Below are positions 1 to 10,928 of a DNA stretch of 64,000 bases, in pieces. Source of the DNA: Telmatactis stephensoni (taxonomy: Eukaryota > Cnidaria > Anthozoa > Actiniaria > Isophelliidae); assembly GCA_029948255.1 (NCBI GenBank), contig JALIZF010001789.1:712438-776437 (forward strand), written 5' to 3'. The notes under the pieces were generated by a model that was given only the letters and a program-made list of their open reading frames with translations, did no database searches and was not told where the DNA came from. Numbering within the stretch: the first letter of the stretch is position 1; every line of letters starts with the position of its first letter. The position numbers were made by a program, and so were the translations under genes.

Positions 1-25
1 CCTTATTTCTCACTCCTAAAAAATA

Positions 26-208
26 CCAATAAGCCAGTTCGGAGTTTAAGAATCGTTTCTTATGCGCATGCGATTTTATCCCGAATTTCTCACCTTCTTT
101 TGTTTGATTAAAAGCAAAAGAAGGTTTAAACAAAAGAAGGTGAGAAGTTCGGGATAAAATCGCATGCGCACTGAAAACGATTCTTAAACTCCGAACTGGC
201 TTATTGGC
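26..208. repeat. 183-bp hairpin (MITE-like)
   Basis: The first half, starting CCAATAAGCCAGTTCGG, is repeated as its reverse complement ending at 208, with only a few bases of loop around 110-120. It lies in the 3' part of the RPL12 transcription unit (3' UTR or last intron). It looks like a non-autonomous fold-back element; no coding content is seen. Confidence 0.85.
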
Positions 209-379
209 ATCCAGTTTATGTAGATAAATAAACAGTAGTTGTTAAAATGATTTCATAATGAATTCTGACTTCCAAAAAGAAGCATTCCCGTGGTATTTTT
301 CCAGGAGTGAAAAATGAACAGAATAATAAGCAAAGAAGGATATTTTAGATTAAGACTGTAATCTGAAATGTATACAAAC

Positions 380-1306
380 CTCAATTTCAATCTCCCCTTC
401 ATTGATTTTGTCAATAATATCATGAGGAAGTTGGCCCTCAACAGAGCACCCAATAGACTGGCATGTTCCCAGAATTTCCTTGACAGTTCCTTCTAGTTTA
501 CGAGACATTGACCTTGGGCGCATGGTCTTGGCAATGTCAATAACCTGATCAATTGCGAGGTTGCCATTGTGCTTGATGTTCTTCACCTTCTTACGATCTC
601 TTGGGGGTTCTTTGAGAGCCTTAATGATGAGGGAAGATGCACTTGGGACGACGGACACTTTAGCTTGTCTGTTTTGGATGGTTAGCTGGACAGTAATCCT
701 AAGACCCTTCCAGTCCTGGGTTGCCTTGGCAATGTCATCTCCTACTTTCTTGGGTGACTAAGGAAAAAAATTCCTGATCAACTAGAATTGTACCAGCATG
801 TACAAGTTGCAACTTAGGGGGAGGGAGGGGTAGTAGTTCAAGGCAACAGTGTATAAACCAACCAATGATGAAAGATCATAAAATACTATAATTATAATCA
901 AACCATGTATATGTAGTGCAATGTAAGACATTATTTTGTAATTGAAATATCTAAATTATAGGATGATTTTCGGAAAAAATGTTTATGTGAAAGAACAAGT
1001 TCAATAGAAATTGCCTGACGTCTTTTTATAGCCATTCTGAATCTTCTGATTAAAGTTTATCGACACCGATTTATTACGTGGAAAAACTGTATTATTGTCT
1101 AAGTGTACTTACCAATCCCAAAGGACCAATCTTTGGAGCAAGTGACGCCGTAGCACCAACTTCACCACCAGTGCATCGAAGATACACTACAAATACACGT
1201 GAAAATTTGCATTTCAAAATTCTACCATCATACAAATAATCCTAATTTACTCGAAAATTTCAGGCTTACCGATGTGAATTGCGGTTGGATCGAACTTTGG
1301 AGGCAT
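380..1306 (-). CDS. RPL12: 60S ribosomal protein L12 (uL11), C-terminus unresolved
   Basis: Component of the large-subunit stalk base, which binds 28S rRNA in the GTPase-associated centre. Coding exons on the minus strand are 1270-1306 ([12 protein letters not shown]), 1113-1186 ([19 protein letters not shown] onward) and 380-757 ([18 protein letters not shown] onward). All junctions are GT-AG and in frame. The product follows animal L12 nearly residue for residue, including PPRDRKK, NIKH and the [12 protein letters not shown] region. The family has about 165 residues; 163 are seen here up to GEIEIE, so only a short tail is missing. Reading past 380 without splicing would add nine codons (VCIHFRLQS) and a stop at about 350; a GTTTGT donor at that point makes a further small exon, probably left of the window, more likely. 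The start is the family's conserved MPPKFDP. Confidence 0.94.
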
Positions 1307-2134
1307 TGTTAAGTATGGATTTACTTAGATTGCTAACTGATGGCTGTGTGGATGAGTTTTTTCAACCCTACCAATTTTTACCAACTGTTCGTTGCACAGC
1401 CAACAGAGGTGAAAAGGAAGAGAGAAGGGAGCACATCCGGGAAGTTGGCGCGCTGGAGGGGCGCGCACAGAACTCTGGGACTTTTTTTCATTTTTGCAAA
1501 AATCTTCTTTTTTTTTCCTTTGTACAAGCAAAAAGAAAGAACAAAAATCGGAGATCTTTAAGAAAAATTCAGAATTAGTGTGATTTATAGATTTTATTTA
1601 CTTTTTCAACATACTTTTTGGTCGATAAGCCCTAAAATTTGCTCATCATTATAAAAGTCGCCACCTCCGAAAACAGACCTTTTCCAAGATTGACCGAGAT
1701 TTTGATGTTTTATTTACATGTTTGAATTTCTCTTTTTCTAGAGCAAAAAGTTATTTTTTAAAAATAGCCCAATCTTTTAATCGACTGCAGTTGCTACTGC
1801 GCAGCGGTCTACCCCATGGGCGTTGTTTTGTTTGTGGTTTTGAAGTTTGCACAAAATTCTCAAGAATTTCGTATTTTTCTCACAATTTCTCAGTTCTAAC
1901 AGCTCTTATTCCGCTCCAGAGGCCTAAACCTAACCATATTTTACCTCGATCGCCTCAAGATATCGATGCAGTTTGCTTTTGTCACCAAATATGGCTTGTT
2001 AAATTGATTTTGAATATAACTTCTTCTCTACACTTGACCGATTCTAGAAGTATTTCTCGAAGACAAAGCTAGACTGGACGCTAAACGATAAGAAACTCTT
2101 TTTATTTTTGCTGTCGTTGCTCTTAGACTCTTGA
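1307..2134. promoter_or_regulatory. Divergent spacer between RPL12 and sarcoglycan
   Basis: 828 bases separate the RPL12 start codon (minus) from the first candidate sarcoglycan start codon (plus). The two 5' ends face each other, so this interval must hold both promoters. An open frame at 1722-2072 has no recognisable family and is treated as chance. Apart from the pyrimidine tract near 1420 no strong element is recognised. Confidence 0.5.
1411..1431 (-). promoter_or_regulatory. Possible 5'TOP pyrimidine tract of RPL12
   Basis: Read on the minus strand, 105 bases upstream of the RPL12 start codon, there is an unbroken 21-base pyrimidine run. Ribosomal protein mRNAs of animals begin with a C plus 4-14 pyrimidines (TOP motif), which places them under mTOR-LARP1 control. 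Whether transcription starts here is inference. Confidence 0.35.
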
Positions 2135-5100
2135 ATGGCGCTTGTAGGAGTTCTAGGTAAGTAAGTAATTAATGTTTACAATAAATATTTATCTTGCTTG
2201 AGTATTAACTTTGTTGAAGAATTCGAAAGCTTGTAAGCTTAATATTTATTTAAGTACTGTCTTACCAGTAATTCAATCCAGGCAAATGCTTTCTGAAATT
2301 TCACTGATTTGACATTTTTGCTCAGCTTCGAAACTGTAAGTATATACCTTTCTTTGGTGTACAGTGTAGCTTTGCTCTTGAAGATGATGCTTAACAAATA
2401 TTATAACAACATTGATTATGAGATTTGTGCATTTATGGAATTAATAGAAATAGATATTTTTTATGTCTTCAATACAGTGTATTCTGTTGACAAGAAAACA
2501 ATATAGTGTTTTAATATGAATACTATAGAACTCTATGATACATCAACATAGCCTACATAGCAGCCCTAATAAGGAAACTAACCTCCTCAGTCCGCCCCTA
2601 AAGAAGTCTGCTGTGCAGGCTAAAATGTATAGCACTGGGAAGCAAGGGTGGCCAAGTGATGAGAGCAGCTGAGACACCTCTTTGGACTCCTGGGTTCAAT
2701 TCCAAGCTGACAGCACATCACATGTGACTTGCATTTGTTAGTTTGTTCTCTCCGTTGCTTTGATTGTTTTTCTCCAAATCAGTATGATCCTCCAGTTTTC
2801 CTCAGTTAAAATGAACTAGTGACCTGAGAGATTGCATGCATAAGATATTAGAAATATGTAGTGGTACCTATAGTGTGTGCGAGAGAGAGTTCAGTCCCCC
2901 AATTATTGCACTATATAGTACTAGATGACACCAGACACTTAAATAATACTAACAGTTAATTTAACTGCAGCAGAGACTTCTTCCCAGTGAAAATTGCTCT
3001 TACTAACATGTCACTTTTAGTTCTAGGTATCAGTTTGTTACATCTAAGCTGTTGCTTGGGTCAAGATTTACCAGTCCAAACTGGATCTGTTGGAGTATTC
3101 TTCCACTATAAGATACCTGTCAACAAGTTTGCATCAAACCGTAAGCACCTTATTTGTTACAAGTATGAATCAGGTCAGCCCCTTAAACTGCATTTCTATT
3201 GCATTTTAGCATCATCTCCAGGTGATGTAAAGTTCACAGTTTCTAAACTCGGAGGCCCTGATTTACCAAAGTGGCTTCACCTAGAGCAAGACGCACCATC
3301 TGAGGTAGCATACATCTATGGAACCCCTCCAAGCAATAGTCCAAACAATATTACACTAGAGGTTTGTTTCAAAATAATCATACATGAGTGATAATCAATT
3401 TGTAAGAATTAATTTATTTGATACAGTTGTAAGCTTCAGGAGCTGGTTCTACGATGCCTGGATATTGTTATCGACTGGATAAGAGCTATAAATTTTATCT
3501 GCTGTATAAGAATTTATCTGGTGATAGTACTTATCCAGGCTTCGTACAACTGGCTCCAGTAGTTCAATTTTGTAGCTGTTTTTAATTACATGTGATTTAA
3601 AAACTTAAGTTTGAATGTATTTTTATGTAAATTTCAGATAACTGGATGGGATAAAAGTACTTATGCAACAAACAGGAAAAATATAGTCATCGATATTGAC
3701 AGCTCAAAAGGTACAGTTGAATGAATGAATGAATGAATGGATGGATGGATGGATGGATGGATGGATGGATGAATGGACAAACAAATGAGTGAATGAATAA
3801 CTGAAGCAATGAAATCTTATGAGATGTAAACATTTTCCAACTTCAGAACCACCAAGATATGTAGCAGAGTTTATTGTAATAAACTTCAATTTAGATGACT
3901 TTTTATTCAAGTTGGAACCTGCCATCTTTGAAAGAAAACTTGAAGATATCTGGAGATCTCCTAAAATTGATCTTAAGACTGTTAAAGTTGAGTCAATGTT
4001 GGATAGGGGAGGACGAGTTCCTTTGCCTCCAGGCAAGGAAGGGTGAGTTTCCTTTACAACCCAAGTTTTAATGAGGGCATAAACATTATTGCCGGTGCAT
4101 GACCTGGTTGTTTACATAATGGCCCTCAAATACAAATCCCAATTGACAAGGAAGCAAACCAATTGGCTATTTACAAGCATGGTCAAGAAACTGAATTTGA
4201 ACCTACTCTACACTACACCCACACTACTGTACCCTACTACACTATTTTACCTTACTACACCCCCCTTCACTACCCTACTACACCCTACACTACTGTACCC
4301 TACACTATACCGTACCTACTACACCCCCTTCACTACTCTACTATACCCTACACTACTGTACCCTACTACACCTCCTTCACCCTACACTATCATACCCTAC
4401 ACTACCGTACCCTACTACACCCCCTTCACTACCCTACACTACCGTACCCTTCTACACCCTGCACTACTGCACCCTACTACACCCTACACTACCATACCCT
4501 ACTGCACCCTACACTACCATACCCTACTACACCCCCTTCACTACTCTACTATACCCTACACTACTGTACCCTACTACACCCCCTTCACCCTACACTATCA
4601 TACCCTACACTACCGTACCCTACTACACCCCCTTCACTACCCTACACTACCGTACCCTACTACACCCTACACTACTGCACCCTACTACACCCCTTCACTA
4701 CCATACCCTACTACACCCTACACTACCATACCCTACTACACCCCCTTCACTACCCTACACTACCGTACCCTACTACACCCTACTACACCCTAAACTACCG
4801 TACCCTACTACACCCCCTTCACTACCGTACCCTACTACACCCTACACTACTGCACCCTACTACACCCCTACACTACCATACCCTACTACACCCTACACTA
4901 CCATACCCTACTACACCCCCTTCACTACCCTACACTACCGTACCCTACTACACCCTACACTACTGCACCCTACTACACCCCTTCACTACCATATCCTACT
5001 ACACACTACACTACCATACCCTACTACACCCACCCTACTCTACACTACACCCTACATTACCCTACCCTACTCAACTATACCTTACTCTACAGTAATGATC

Positions 5101-6524
5101 TGTACATGGTCGTCTGTTTCAGTGTATTCATTGCTATTGGTGGAGATGAAGAGTACACTCTACTTAAGGAGGATTGGCTAGGTTGTCTGGGACTCAAGCC
5201 AGCTATTAGACAAAAGTTTGATCCCTCAAATCACTGGGTCATTGACTGGTGTAAAGTAAAACTTGTAAGTTCTTTTGTACAGAAATGTTAGAATTGTGTA
5301 GCAGAATAACCTTGAGCCTCATACTACCATAAAACAATGACCCAGTCAGTCAGTCAGTCAGTCAGTCAGTCAGTCAGTCAGTCAGTCAGTCAGTCAGTCA
5401 GTCAGTCAGTCAGTCAGTCAGTCAGTCAGTCAGTCAGTCAGTCAGTCAGTCAGTCAGTCAGTCAGTCAGTCAGTCAGTCAGTCAGTCAGTCAGTCAGTCA
5501 GTCAGTCAGTCAGTCAGTCAGTCAGTCAGTCAGTCAGTCAGTCAGTCAGTCAGTCAGTCAGTCAGTCAGTCAGTCAGTCAGTCAGTCAGTCAGTCAGTCA
5601 GTCAGTCAGTCAGTCAGTCAGTCAGTCAGTCAGTCAGTCAGTCAGTCAGTCAGTCAGTCAGTCAGTCAGTCAGTCAGTCAGTCAGTCAGTCAGTCAGTCA
5701 GTCAGTCAGTCAGTCAGTCAGTCAGTCAGTCAGTCAGTCAGTCAGTCAGTCAGTCAGTCAGTCAGTCAGTCAGTCAGTCAGTCAGTCAGTCAGTCAGTCA
5801 GTCAGTCAGTCAGTCAGTCAGTCAGTCAGTCAGTCAGTCAGTCAGTCAGTCAGTCAGTCAGTCAGTCAGTCAGTCAGTCAGTCAGTCAGTCAGTCAGTCA
5901 GTCAGTCAGTCAATGCATGCTTGTTTTGGTAGAGACTACCACTAAATCTAAAACCGTTTTATTTCTTCTTCAGTATGACACTAAAGATCCATCTTACATT
6001 GGCAATGCCTCTTTCCAAAAGTCTGACTTCAAAGACCCTATAATACAATCTTCCTACTCACCACCCAAGATGGATCCAGTCCCAAGAGATTATGGTGATC
6101 TCTATGTTGTTGTGCTAATCCTGCCGATCATCATTGTTCTTCTTATTGTTATTGTCTTGGCAATAATTATGTGTTGTTTCCGTGAAGGAAGGTTAGTATT
6201 CACCCTTCTAATAAATGCCAAAACGTATTGTTTTCTGCGATTGACGTCAAATTTATTCTTTTGAAACTTGTACAATGTGAATGCAATTGAAAAAAATAAA
6301 TTTGACGTCAAGTGCGGAAAACAAGCATTGTGGGATTTATTAAAAAGGTGTATAGCTTGCCTATTTTACTTTGCATCATGTTTGCTTAAAATCTTTTAAC
6401 AAGGAAGCACTTAAAAGTGTCAATGACTGATCATCTGGATATCCATTATATTATGTTGAACGTAAATATCTGTATGTGTTATATTTATTCATTCATTCAT
6501 TCATTCATTCATTCATTCATTCAT

Positions 6525-6595
<71 letters not shown>

Positions 6596-8524
6596 TCTAC
6601 TTATTTATTTGTTATTTATTTCAGAGCAAAGCGTGATGCTAAAACACCTCGGTAAATAGACACATACAATCATTACCCATCTGCAGGTCTGAGTCCCTGA
6701 AAGCCGATTAGCACTAATCCAGGATTAACTCATCAGAAAACCATTGGTTGTAATCCTAGATTAGCGCTAATCAGGCTTTCACGAGCCAGCCCTAGCGGTT
6801 TATCTATGTACAAAAAAAAAACGACCAAAACAACAGCTCCTATTTGCTCGTGGCTGATTAAGCTAAGGCTTTGAGTTCTAGGGTACGTTTCTACCGCAGC
6901 GCAGACGTTCTTAGGTCAGTGTGGGGATAAGCATTGCGTGACAACTTTACGGACGTCTACGACGTGACGTGAATGAGGATGCCGTGCGCGCTGACGGATT
7001 TTGTTCGAAATGACCGTTGACGTCGTCTGGACGTCAAGAAGAGGACGCGAAATGGTGTCCTTAACGTCGAGTCGTGACGTCAGGGTCGTCACGCAACGAA
7101 CGAGTTTGATATTTTCGTTATCTCTCGCCTGTTCTCACGTCGCGTCGGGTTTGCTAAATCAGTCAATGTTTGCTTGCTACCAAGGAGTCAGAGAGGCTTG
7201 AGCCAGCTTAGCCTGGTCTTCAAGGTCTGCTTTACGTTTATGCGTCAAATGTTACTGTTTATGCGTCAACTATTGTCCTTTATATACTCTCAAACTTTGA
7301 TATTGACTTCTTAACTTTTAGGCCTCAGCTTAACTATCACGACTCAATCTTACGTACAACGTTTCAATTACGTAAGATGGACAGCGAAAATGGCGACGTT
7401 ACGCGACGTAACAATGCCCAAACGCCAAGACGAGACTCACCGCCAACTCATACATCTACTCCTTACGAACGGTGAGTTCAGAACATCTGGATTATAACAA
7501 ATGCCTGCTAGAGGCTCAGTTTCCCGTTCCTTGTTGATAAGGTCGAAGTTTGCAAACAATGGACCACAAACCTCTTAAAAACAAACAACTCTCTAAGGAG
7601 GACCCCGGGGAGGGAGGTATTCCTGAATCAAGTTTTTACAGGCGGAGAGGCTCTGTCCCAAGGTCGAAACGCTAACCAATTTATATACCGTTTTTGATAG
7701 GAAACGTACCCTTATCATGTACCTTTTCAAGAAAATGGTACCCATTTTGAAAGACAGACTCCGATACTCAACTCGTGAAATCACTACCCTTAGTCGACAC
7801 GGGTGAAATAGGCATTGCGCATACTCGAAAGTATTAAATAAAACCATTGGAGGTTTAGTAAATCTTGTACGGGAAAAGTTAGTGGTTATTTTCTCCTAAA
7901 ACATCGCTTTAGTTGTTCTCTTTCCCTGATCAAATGATACACGAGAAATTCGCATAATACATGGCAGATGAATCGGCGGTACTTTTATTTGTCAACACGA
8001 ACGCGTCCATGAACAATCTCGTCCCCAGAGCCAATTTTTCTTACTGCGCATGCTCGCAGAAAAATACTCGGCTCTGGGGACGAGATTGGTAACGAATTCC
8101 CGCCGAATTTTCGAGCATGCACAATGCGTTTTTCACCCACGCCCCCTTAGTCTATTACTAAATTTGTTGAAGCGAGTCCCAAAGGGACGAGAAGTGCGCG
8201 AGTGAAGCTCGAGCGCTATAAGTGGCCTTCGTGACTAGCTTTACGAGGCAATGGCGCCCGCATTTTTCATTTTTAAGCGAACGAATACCGAATTTCAAGA
8301 TGGCGGCTAAATTTAGAACGTTTGACGAATAATTAAACTATAAACAACATTCTACTGTGCTTTAAACTATCATTATTGCCCCATTTTCTAGGAATGTTAC
8401 TCCCGATGAGGATGAAACACCACGTGGTGCCCCACCCCCTTATCGTTTACCTCCACCAGCAGCCGTTAGTGTGACATCACCTGACGGGACAAGCCATTAT
8501 TACCAGAACGCAGACCGTACTTAG
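2135..8524 (+). CDS. SGCE: Alpha/epsilon-sarcoglycan
   Basis: Single-pass glycoprotein of the dystrophin-associated complex. Coding exons: 2135-2156, 2988-3361, 3638-3710, 3847-4042, 5123-5264, 5974-6191, 6625-6651, 7322-7471, 8392-8524; total 444 residues (human SGCE 437). The N-terminus has a hydrophobic leader (MSLLVLGISLLHLSCCLG); translation could instead start at 3008 inside exon 2. The ectodomain has the cadherin-like region, then the hallmark LDRGGRVPLPPGKEGV and VIDWCKVKL blocks, and N-glycosylation sites NNIT and NASF. A long hydrophobic segment (LYVVVLILPIIIVLLIVIVL) is followed by CCFREGRAKRD, matching the mammalian CCRREGREKRN boundary. The cytoplasmic tail contains NYHDSILRTTFQLRKM and, in the last exon, PRGAPPPYRLPPP, a PPxY motif. 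The cnidarian gene probably predates the alpha/epsilon split, so the symbol indicates family rather than strict orthology. Confidence 0.92.
2640..2965 (+). mobile_element. tRNA-derived SINE in sarcoglycan intron 1
   Basis: The head resembles a Leu/Ser-type tRNA: an A-box-like GGTGGCCAAGTGATGAG at about 2647 and a B-box-like GGGTTCAATTCC at about 2693. The 3' end (GAGAGTTCAGTCCCCCAATT ... GACACTTAAATA) is also present at 50440-50545. It ends immediately before the splice acceptor region of exon 2. Confidence 0.6.
3719..3772. repeat. GAAT/GGAT tetranucleotide tract
   Basis: Tandem GAAT units pass into GGAT units directly after the exon-3 donor of the sarcoglycan gene. Simple sequence only. Confidence 0.9.
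4197..5092. repeat. Minisatellite of CCCTACTACACCC-type units
   Basis: About 900 bases of sarcoglycan intron 4 consist of short units such as ACTACCCTACAC, ACTACCGTACCC and ACACCCCCTTC arranged in variable higher-order blocks. The strand is almost free of G. Long open frames across it are artefacts of the repeat. Confidence 0.95.
5340..5912. repeat. Uninterrupted (GTCA)n microsatellite, about 143 units
   Basis: A perfect tetranucleotide array of roughly 570 bases with no visible interruption lies in sarcoglycan intron 5, some 60 bases before the acceptor of the transmembrane exon. The open frame encoding Ser-Val-Ser-Gln repeats is a by-product. The exact copy number may be limited by assembly. 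Confidence 0.97.
6238..6320. repeat. Short inverted repeat
   Basis: GCGATTGACGTCAAATTTAT is answered by its near reverse complement ending GACGTCAAGTGCG. It forms a hairpin of about 80 bases in sarcoglycan intron 6. Each arm carries a TGACGTCA-like palindrome. Confidence 0.6.
6486..6626. repeat. (ATTC)n then (ATTT)n microsatellite
   Basis: Ten or so CATT units change to ATTT units and run up to the acceptor of the 27-base exon at 6625-6651, so the repeat doubles as the pyrimidine-rich tract of that acceptor. Confidence 0.93.
6702..6785. repeat. Hairpin of the GATTAGCGCTAATC family
   Basis: GAAAGCCGATTAGCACTAATCC pairs with the distal GATTAGCGCTAATC(A)GGCTTTC. The same arms occur in the larger palindrome at 11894-12028, defining a dispersed family of small fold-back elements. 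Confidence 0.75.
8014..8088. repeat. 75-bp hairpin
   Basis: CAATCTCGTCCCCAGAGCC is repeated as GGCTCTGGGGACGAGATTG. The short loop carries GCGCATGC. It lies in sarcoglycan intron 8. Confidence 0.8.
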
Positions 8525-8869
8525 GAATGGCTTCTTTGAAAACACTGTAAGTATTTCTTTACTCGGAAATGTAGACCAGGATATATCCTGTAGGCCCTAG
8601 TAGAAAGGGAACCGACTTCTTCTAATTCGTGTTGGTTGAATTTTAAACCCGTAAAACGGAACATTGATGGAAAGGTGGGGGGAGGGGAGGGGATGAAGCA
8701 TGCTTGATTTGACTTTTAAGTTGAAGGAGAATTTTCCTCCTTTTATAATGGCAAAAAAGGCAAAGGCTAATGTTTTCCTCGAAATCGCGAGGATTGGTTA
8801 CCCAGTCTCCCGAGCTAGAGGCTCATGTATCAAGCGTTCGAAGGTGCGCCCTCTACCCCCTCTTTCTAT

Positions 8870-9015
8870 CAGTACTGCCCGTTTTAAGGGTATTTAAAGC
8901 TATTTAAAGCTACACGGAAAGGAAAGAAGTTGAAACAAGGATGTGAAGTCACTGGGGATCGAACTAGGGACCTCTCACACCGAAGGCCGCGCACTAACCA
9001 ACTGTGCCATCCTAA
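8870..9015 (-). mobile_element. tRNA-derived SINE, minus orientation
   Basis: On the minus strand it reads GGATGGCACAGTTGGTTAG (A-box region) then AGTTCGATCCCC (B-box region). A body follows ending in GTAGCTTTAAATAG and AAATACCCTTAAAA. The copy at 24490-24655 shares the A box, B box and the same tail, so these are two copies of one family. Confidence 0.7.
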
Positions 9016-9137
9016 TGACTTTTAACTTCAATAAAACCGACATCAAATCCTAGGTATCTTGTGCGCATTCAAGTGCTGGTGCTCTGTTTATGATGGTTTT
9101 CCTACGGCTTTGAGTGATGGTGATATTTTGATTTTAG

Positions 9138-9222
9138 GATAAAGCAAGCCCGTCGCCGTCTCAAAGAAGCAAGGGATGCTAGGCGTCAGAAGAAAATTTG
9201 CGCGATTGTATCAATGTTTTAG
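9138..9222 (+). CDS. Possible alternative last exon of sarcoglycan
   Basis: An acceptor (TTTTAG) precedes a short open stretch that joins in the correct phase to the exon ending at 7471. It would replace the PPPY exon and give a basic tail, RIKQARRRLKEARDARRQKK followed by ICAIVSMF and a stop at 9220-9222. The composition (charged, helix-prone) looks coding, and the end SMF fits a class I PDZ ligand. It could instead be 3' UTR, spliced from the donor at 8547. No transcript evidence is available. Confidence 0.35.
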
Positions 9223-9469
9223 GTGTAAAAGTAAATACAAATATAAATTGAATGTTTTATATTTTATAGGAAATATTTATAGTAAAACTTTGTCAGTGAA
9301 GCAGTAAAGCTAAATTTGTAATTTACCAATTTTTATACAATAGAACGACTACATCAAGTTGAAGTTTGTGGGACATGCAAAGTAGTGACGAATAAACGTA
9401 CAGAAACATGCCCTAACGACATACCTTGAAACTGTAGTTTTATGTGAATTCAGAAACAGTCTTCTTAAG

Positions 9470-9658
9470 CTACAATCCCGCTCACAAATATCTGAATCAG
9501 TGGGAGGCCAGAACGTTCAGCTATCCCCTCCCCCTTTCAATGTTGCTAGCTACGGCAGAATTGTGCAGCGCGCTGTGAAATGTCGCTGATATGGAAGGGC
9601 CAACATTGGAGGAGGGGACGTGAGGAAAAGTGATCAGGTTTTTAGAGCAAGATTGTAG
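9470..9658. mobile_element. Small terminal-inverted-repeat element
   Basis: Bounded by CTACAATC and GATTGTAG, with internal inverted CTCCCCCTTTCAATGTTG and CAACATTGGAGGAGG. A similar CCCCC...CAATGTTG/CAACATTGG arrangement lies at 27560-27650. Confidence 0.55.
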
Positions 9659-10124
9659 GTAGAGAATATTTCAAAAATGGGCATTTTTAATGTGCGACGA
9701 AACTTAGATTTAAGTTTACCAAAGGATTGGGTCGACCACAAATAGACCCAAACAAATATTTAGCAGTGTATTTTTAACATCAAATAGCCACTCTAGTTAA
9801 AAAGTATTAGGAGACTTCATAAAAATATTGAGGTGTATTTTCTAACTTAGTTATTGTATTAAGATTGCTTTTATAAGATGAATAAAATGTAAAGGTAACA
9901 GTTAATAAGTGATATTTTCAGCTAGAGAATGTACTCTCGTCTTTACTTATGTAGACGGCCAAGCCTCTTTCCTGGTCAATATAAGTCTAGCCTCTTACGC
10001 AAACGTTCTTTGGGTCGTTGCGTGATGATCCTAATTAAGGACGTAGTATAAGTCTAACGTCACCGATCAGTCCATGTTTGACTAGTGCACGGTACAACCT
10101 TTTCTACAACCTTGCGCAACATAG

Positions 10125-10373
10125 CTGCACCTTGTGTACACCTATATATGGAGCAATGTCCGCAACGGACAGCACTACTATGTGCCACTGCGTCATCCGC
10201 GGAATGCACAGCGCGTGGCATCTAACTTCTCCCTCACTGCCCCGACTTGCATGGTTAGCGTTGTCTCTGGGTTCTACCGTAGGAATAACAACTGGGTTGG
10301 GACCGAAATCTTCACCCGTACCCTAAGTCAATACGATGACTCGTGCAGTTCCTCTGGTGTCTGGATGCGTTAA
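10125..10373 (+). other. Isolated open frame, possible terminal exon or gene relic
   Basis: From an acceptor-like AACATAG at 10118-10124 there are 82 open codons to a stop at 10371-10373. The product has a protein-like composition (for example TCMVSVVSGFYRRNNNWVG and SQYDDSCSSSGVWMR) and is not low complexity. No upstream exon, start codon or family was recognised. It may be the last exon of an unrecognised short gene, a pseudogene piece or chance. Confidence 0.25.
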
Positions 10374-10928
10374 TTGTCCAAGGTATTTTGCATTTGGTTT
10401 AGGCGACGTGTTCAAATCTGGGTCGATCCGAGCAACTTTTCCCCCTTTCTTATATTGCCCTTCCTTTTCTTTCGTTTTTTTTTCTTTGAGATGAACAAAG
10501 TTTATCAACTGCTCCGTTTGAATATATATTTTTGGACACATTTAGGCTAGGAGCGAAAAAAACAGTAATGGAACAGGTCTGAGTTCATTACACTTTAATA
10601 GTTTAAATATAATACAGTTCAACTTATACATCTATCTGCTGCGAAATAATTTCTACAAATGTTACTAGGAATATCTTGTTCTTTTTGTTAGCCTGTACAC
10701 AAAAAAGACGGCAGGGATGCTAAGGGATGAGATCAAGAATCGAATTGGAGATTAAATTCTAAGAGTTCTGCTTAAAAACCGATCGGCATTTCACTGTACA
10801 TGCGCACTATGCTGAACTTCGACCTCGGCAAAGCAGTTCATTAGTTGATGCGACCTTGACCTAACAGTGACTACCCTATTATGCTCCTAGGCAGTGCCCT
10901 TCGCAAAGTCGTACGACAACTCCATTGG

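Larger units (their letters stand above)
8525..10928. other. Spacer between convergent sarcoglycan and METTL14 3' ends
   Basis: Holds the sarcoglycan 3' UTR (a donor-like site 22 bases after its stop), a second terminal exon candidate, one SINE, one inverted-repeat element, and an isolated open frame at 10125-10373. Several AATAAA-like sites occur (for example near 9391 and 9880) but no cleavage site can be assigned. Confidence 0.7.

Noticed and set aside
1722..2072. 116-codon open frame upstream of sarcoglycan
   Set aside because: No recognisable domain, no splice or start support, and it sits in the shared promoter interval.
4089..5095. Two overlapping frames rich in His-Tyr-Pro-Thr
   Set aside because: Produced by the CACTACACCC minisatellite; both lie between confirmed exons of the sarcoglycan gene.
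5337..5945. Long open frame of Ser-Val-Ser-Gln repeats
   Set aside because: It is the translation of the GTCA microsatellite inside a sarcoglycan intron; no start context or conserved sequence.
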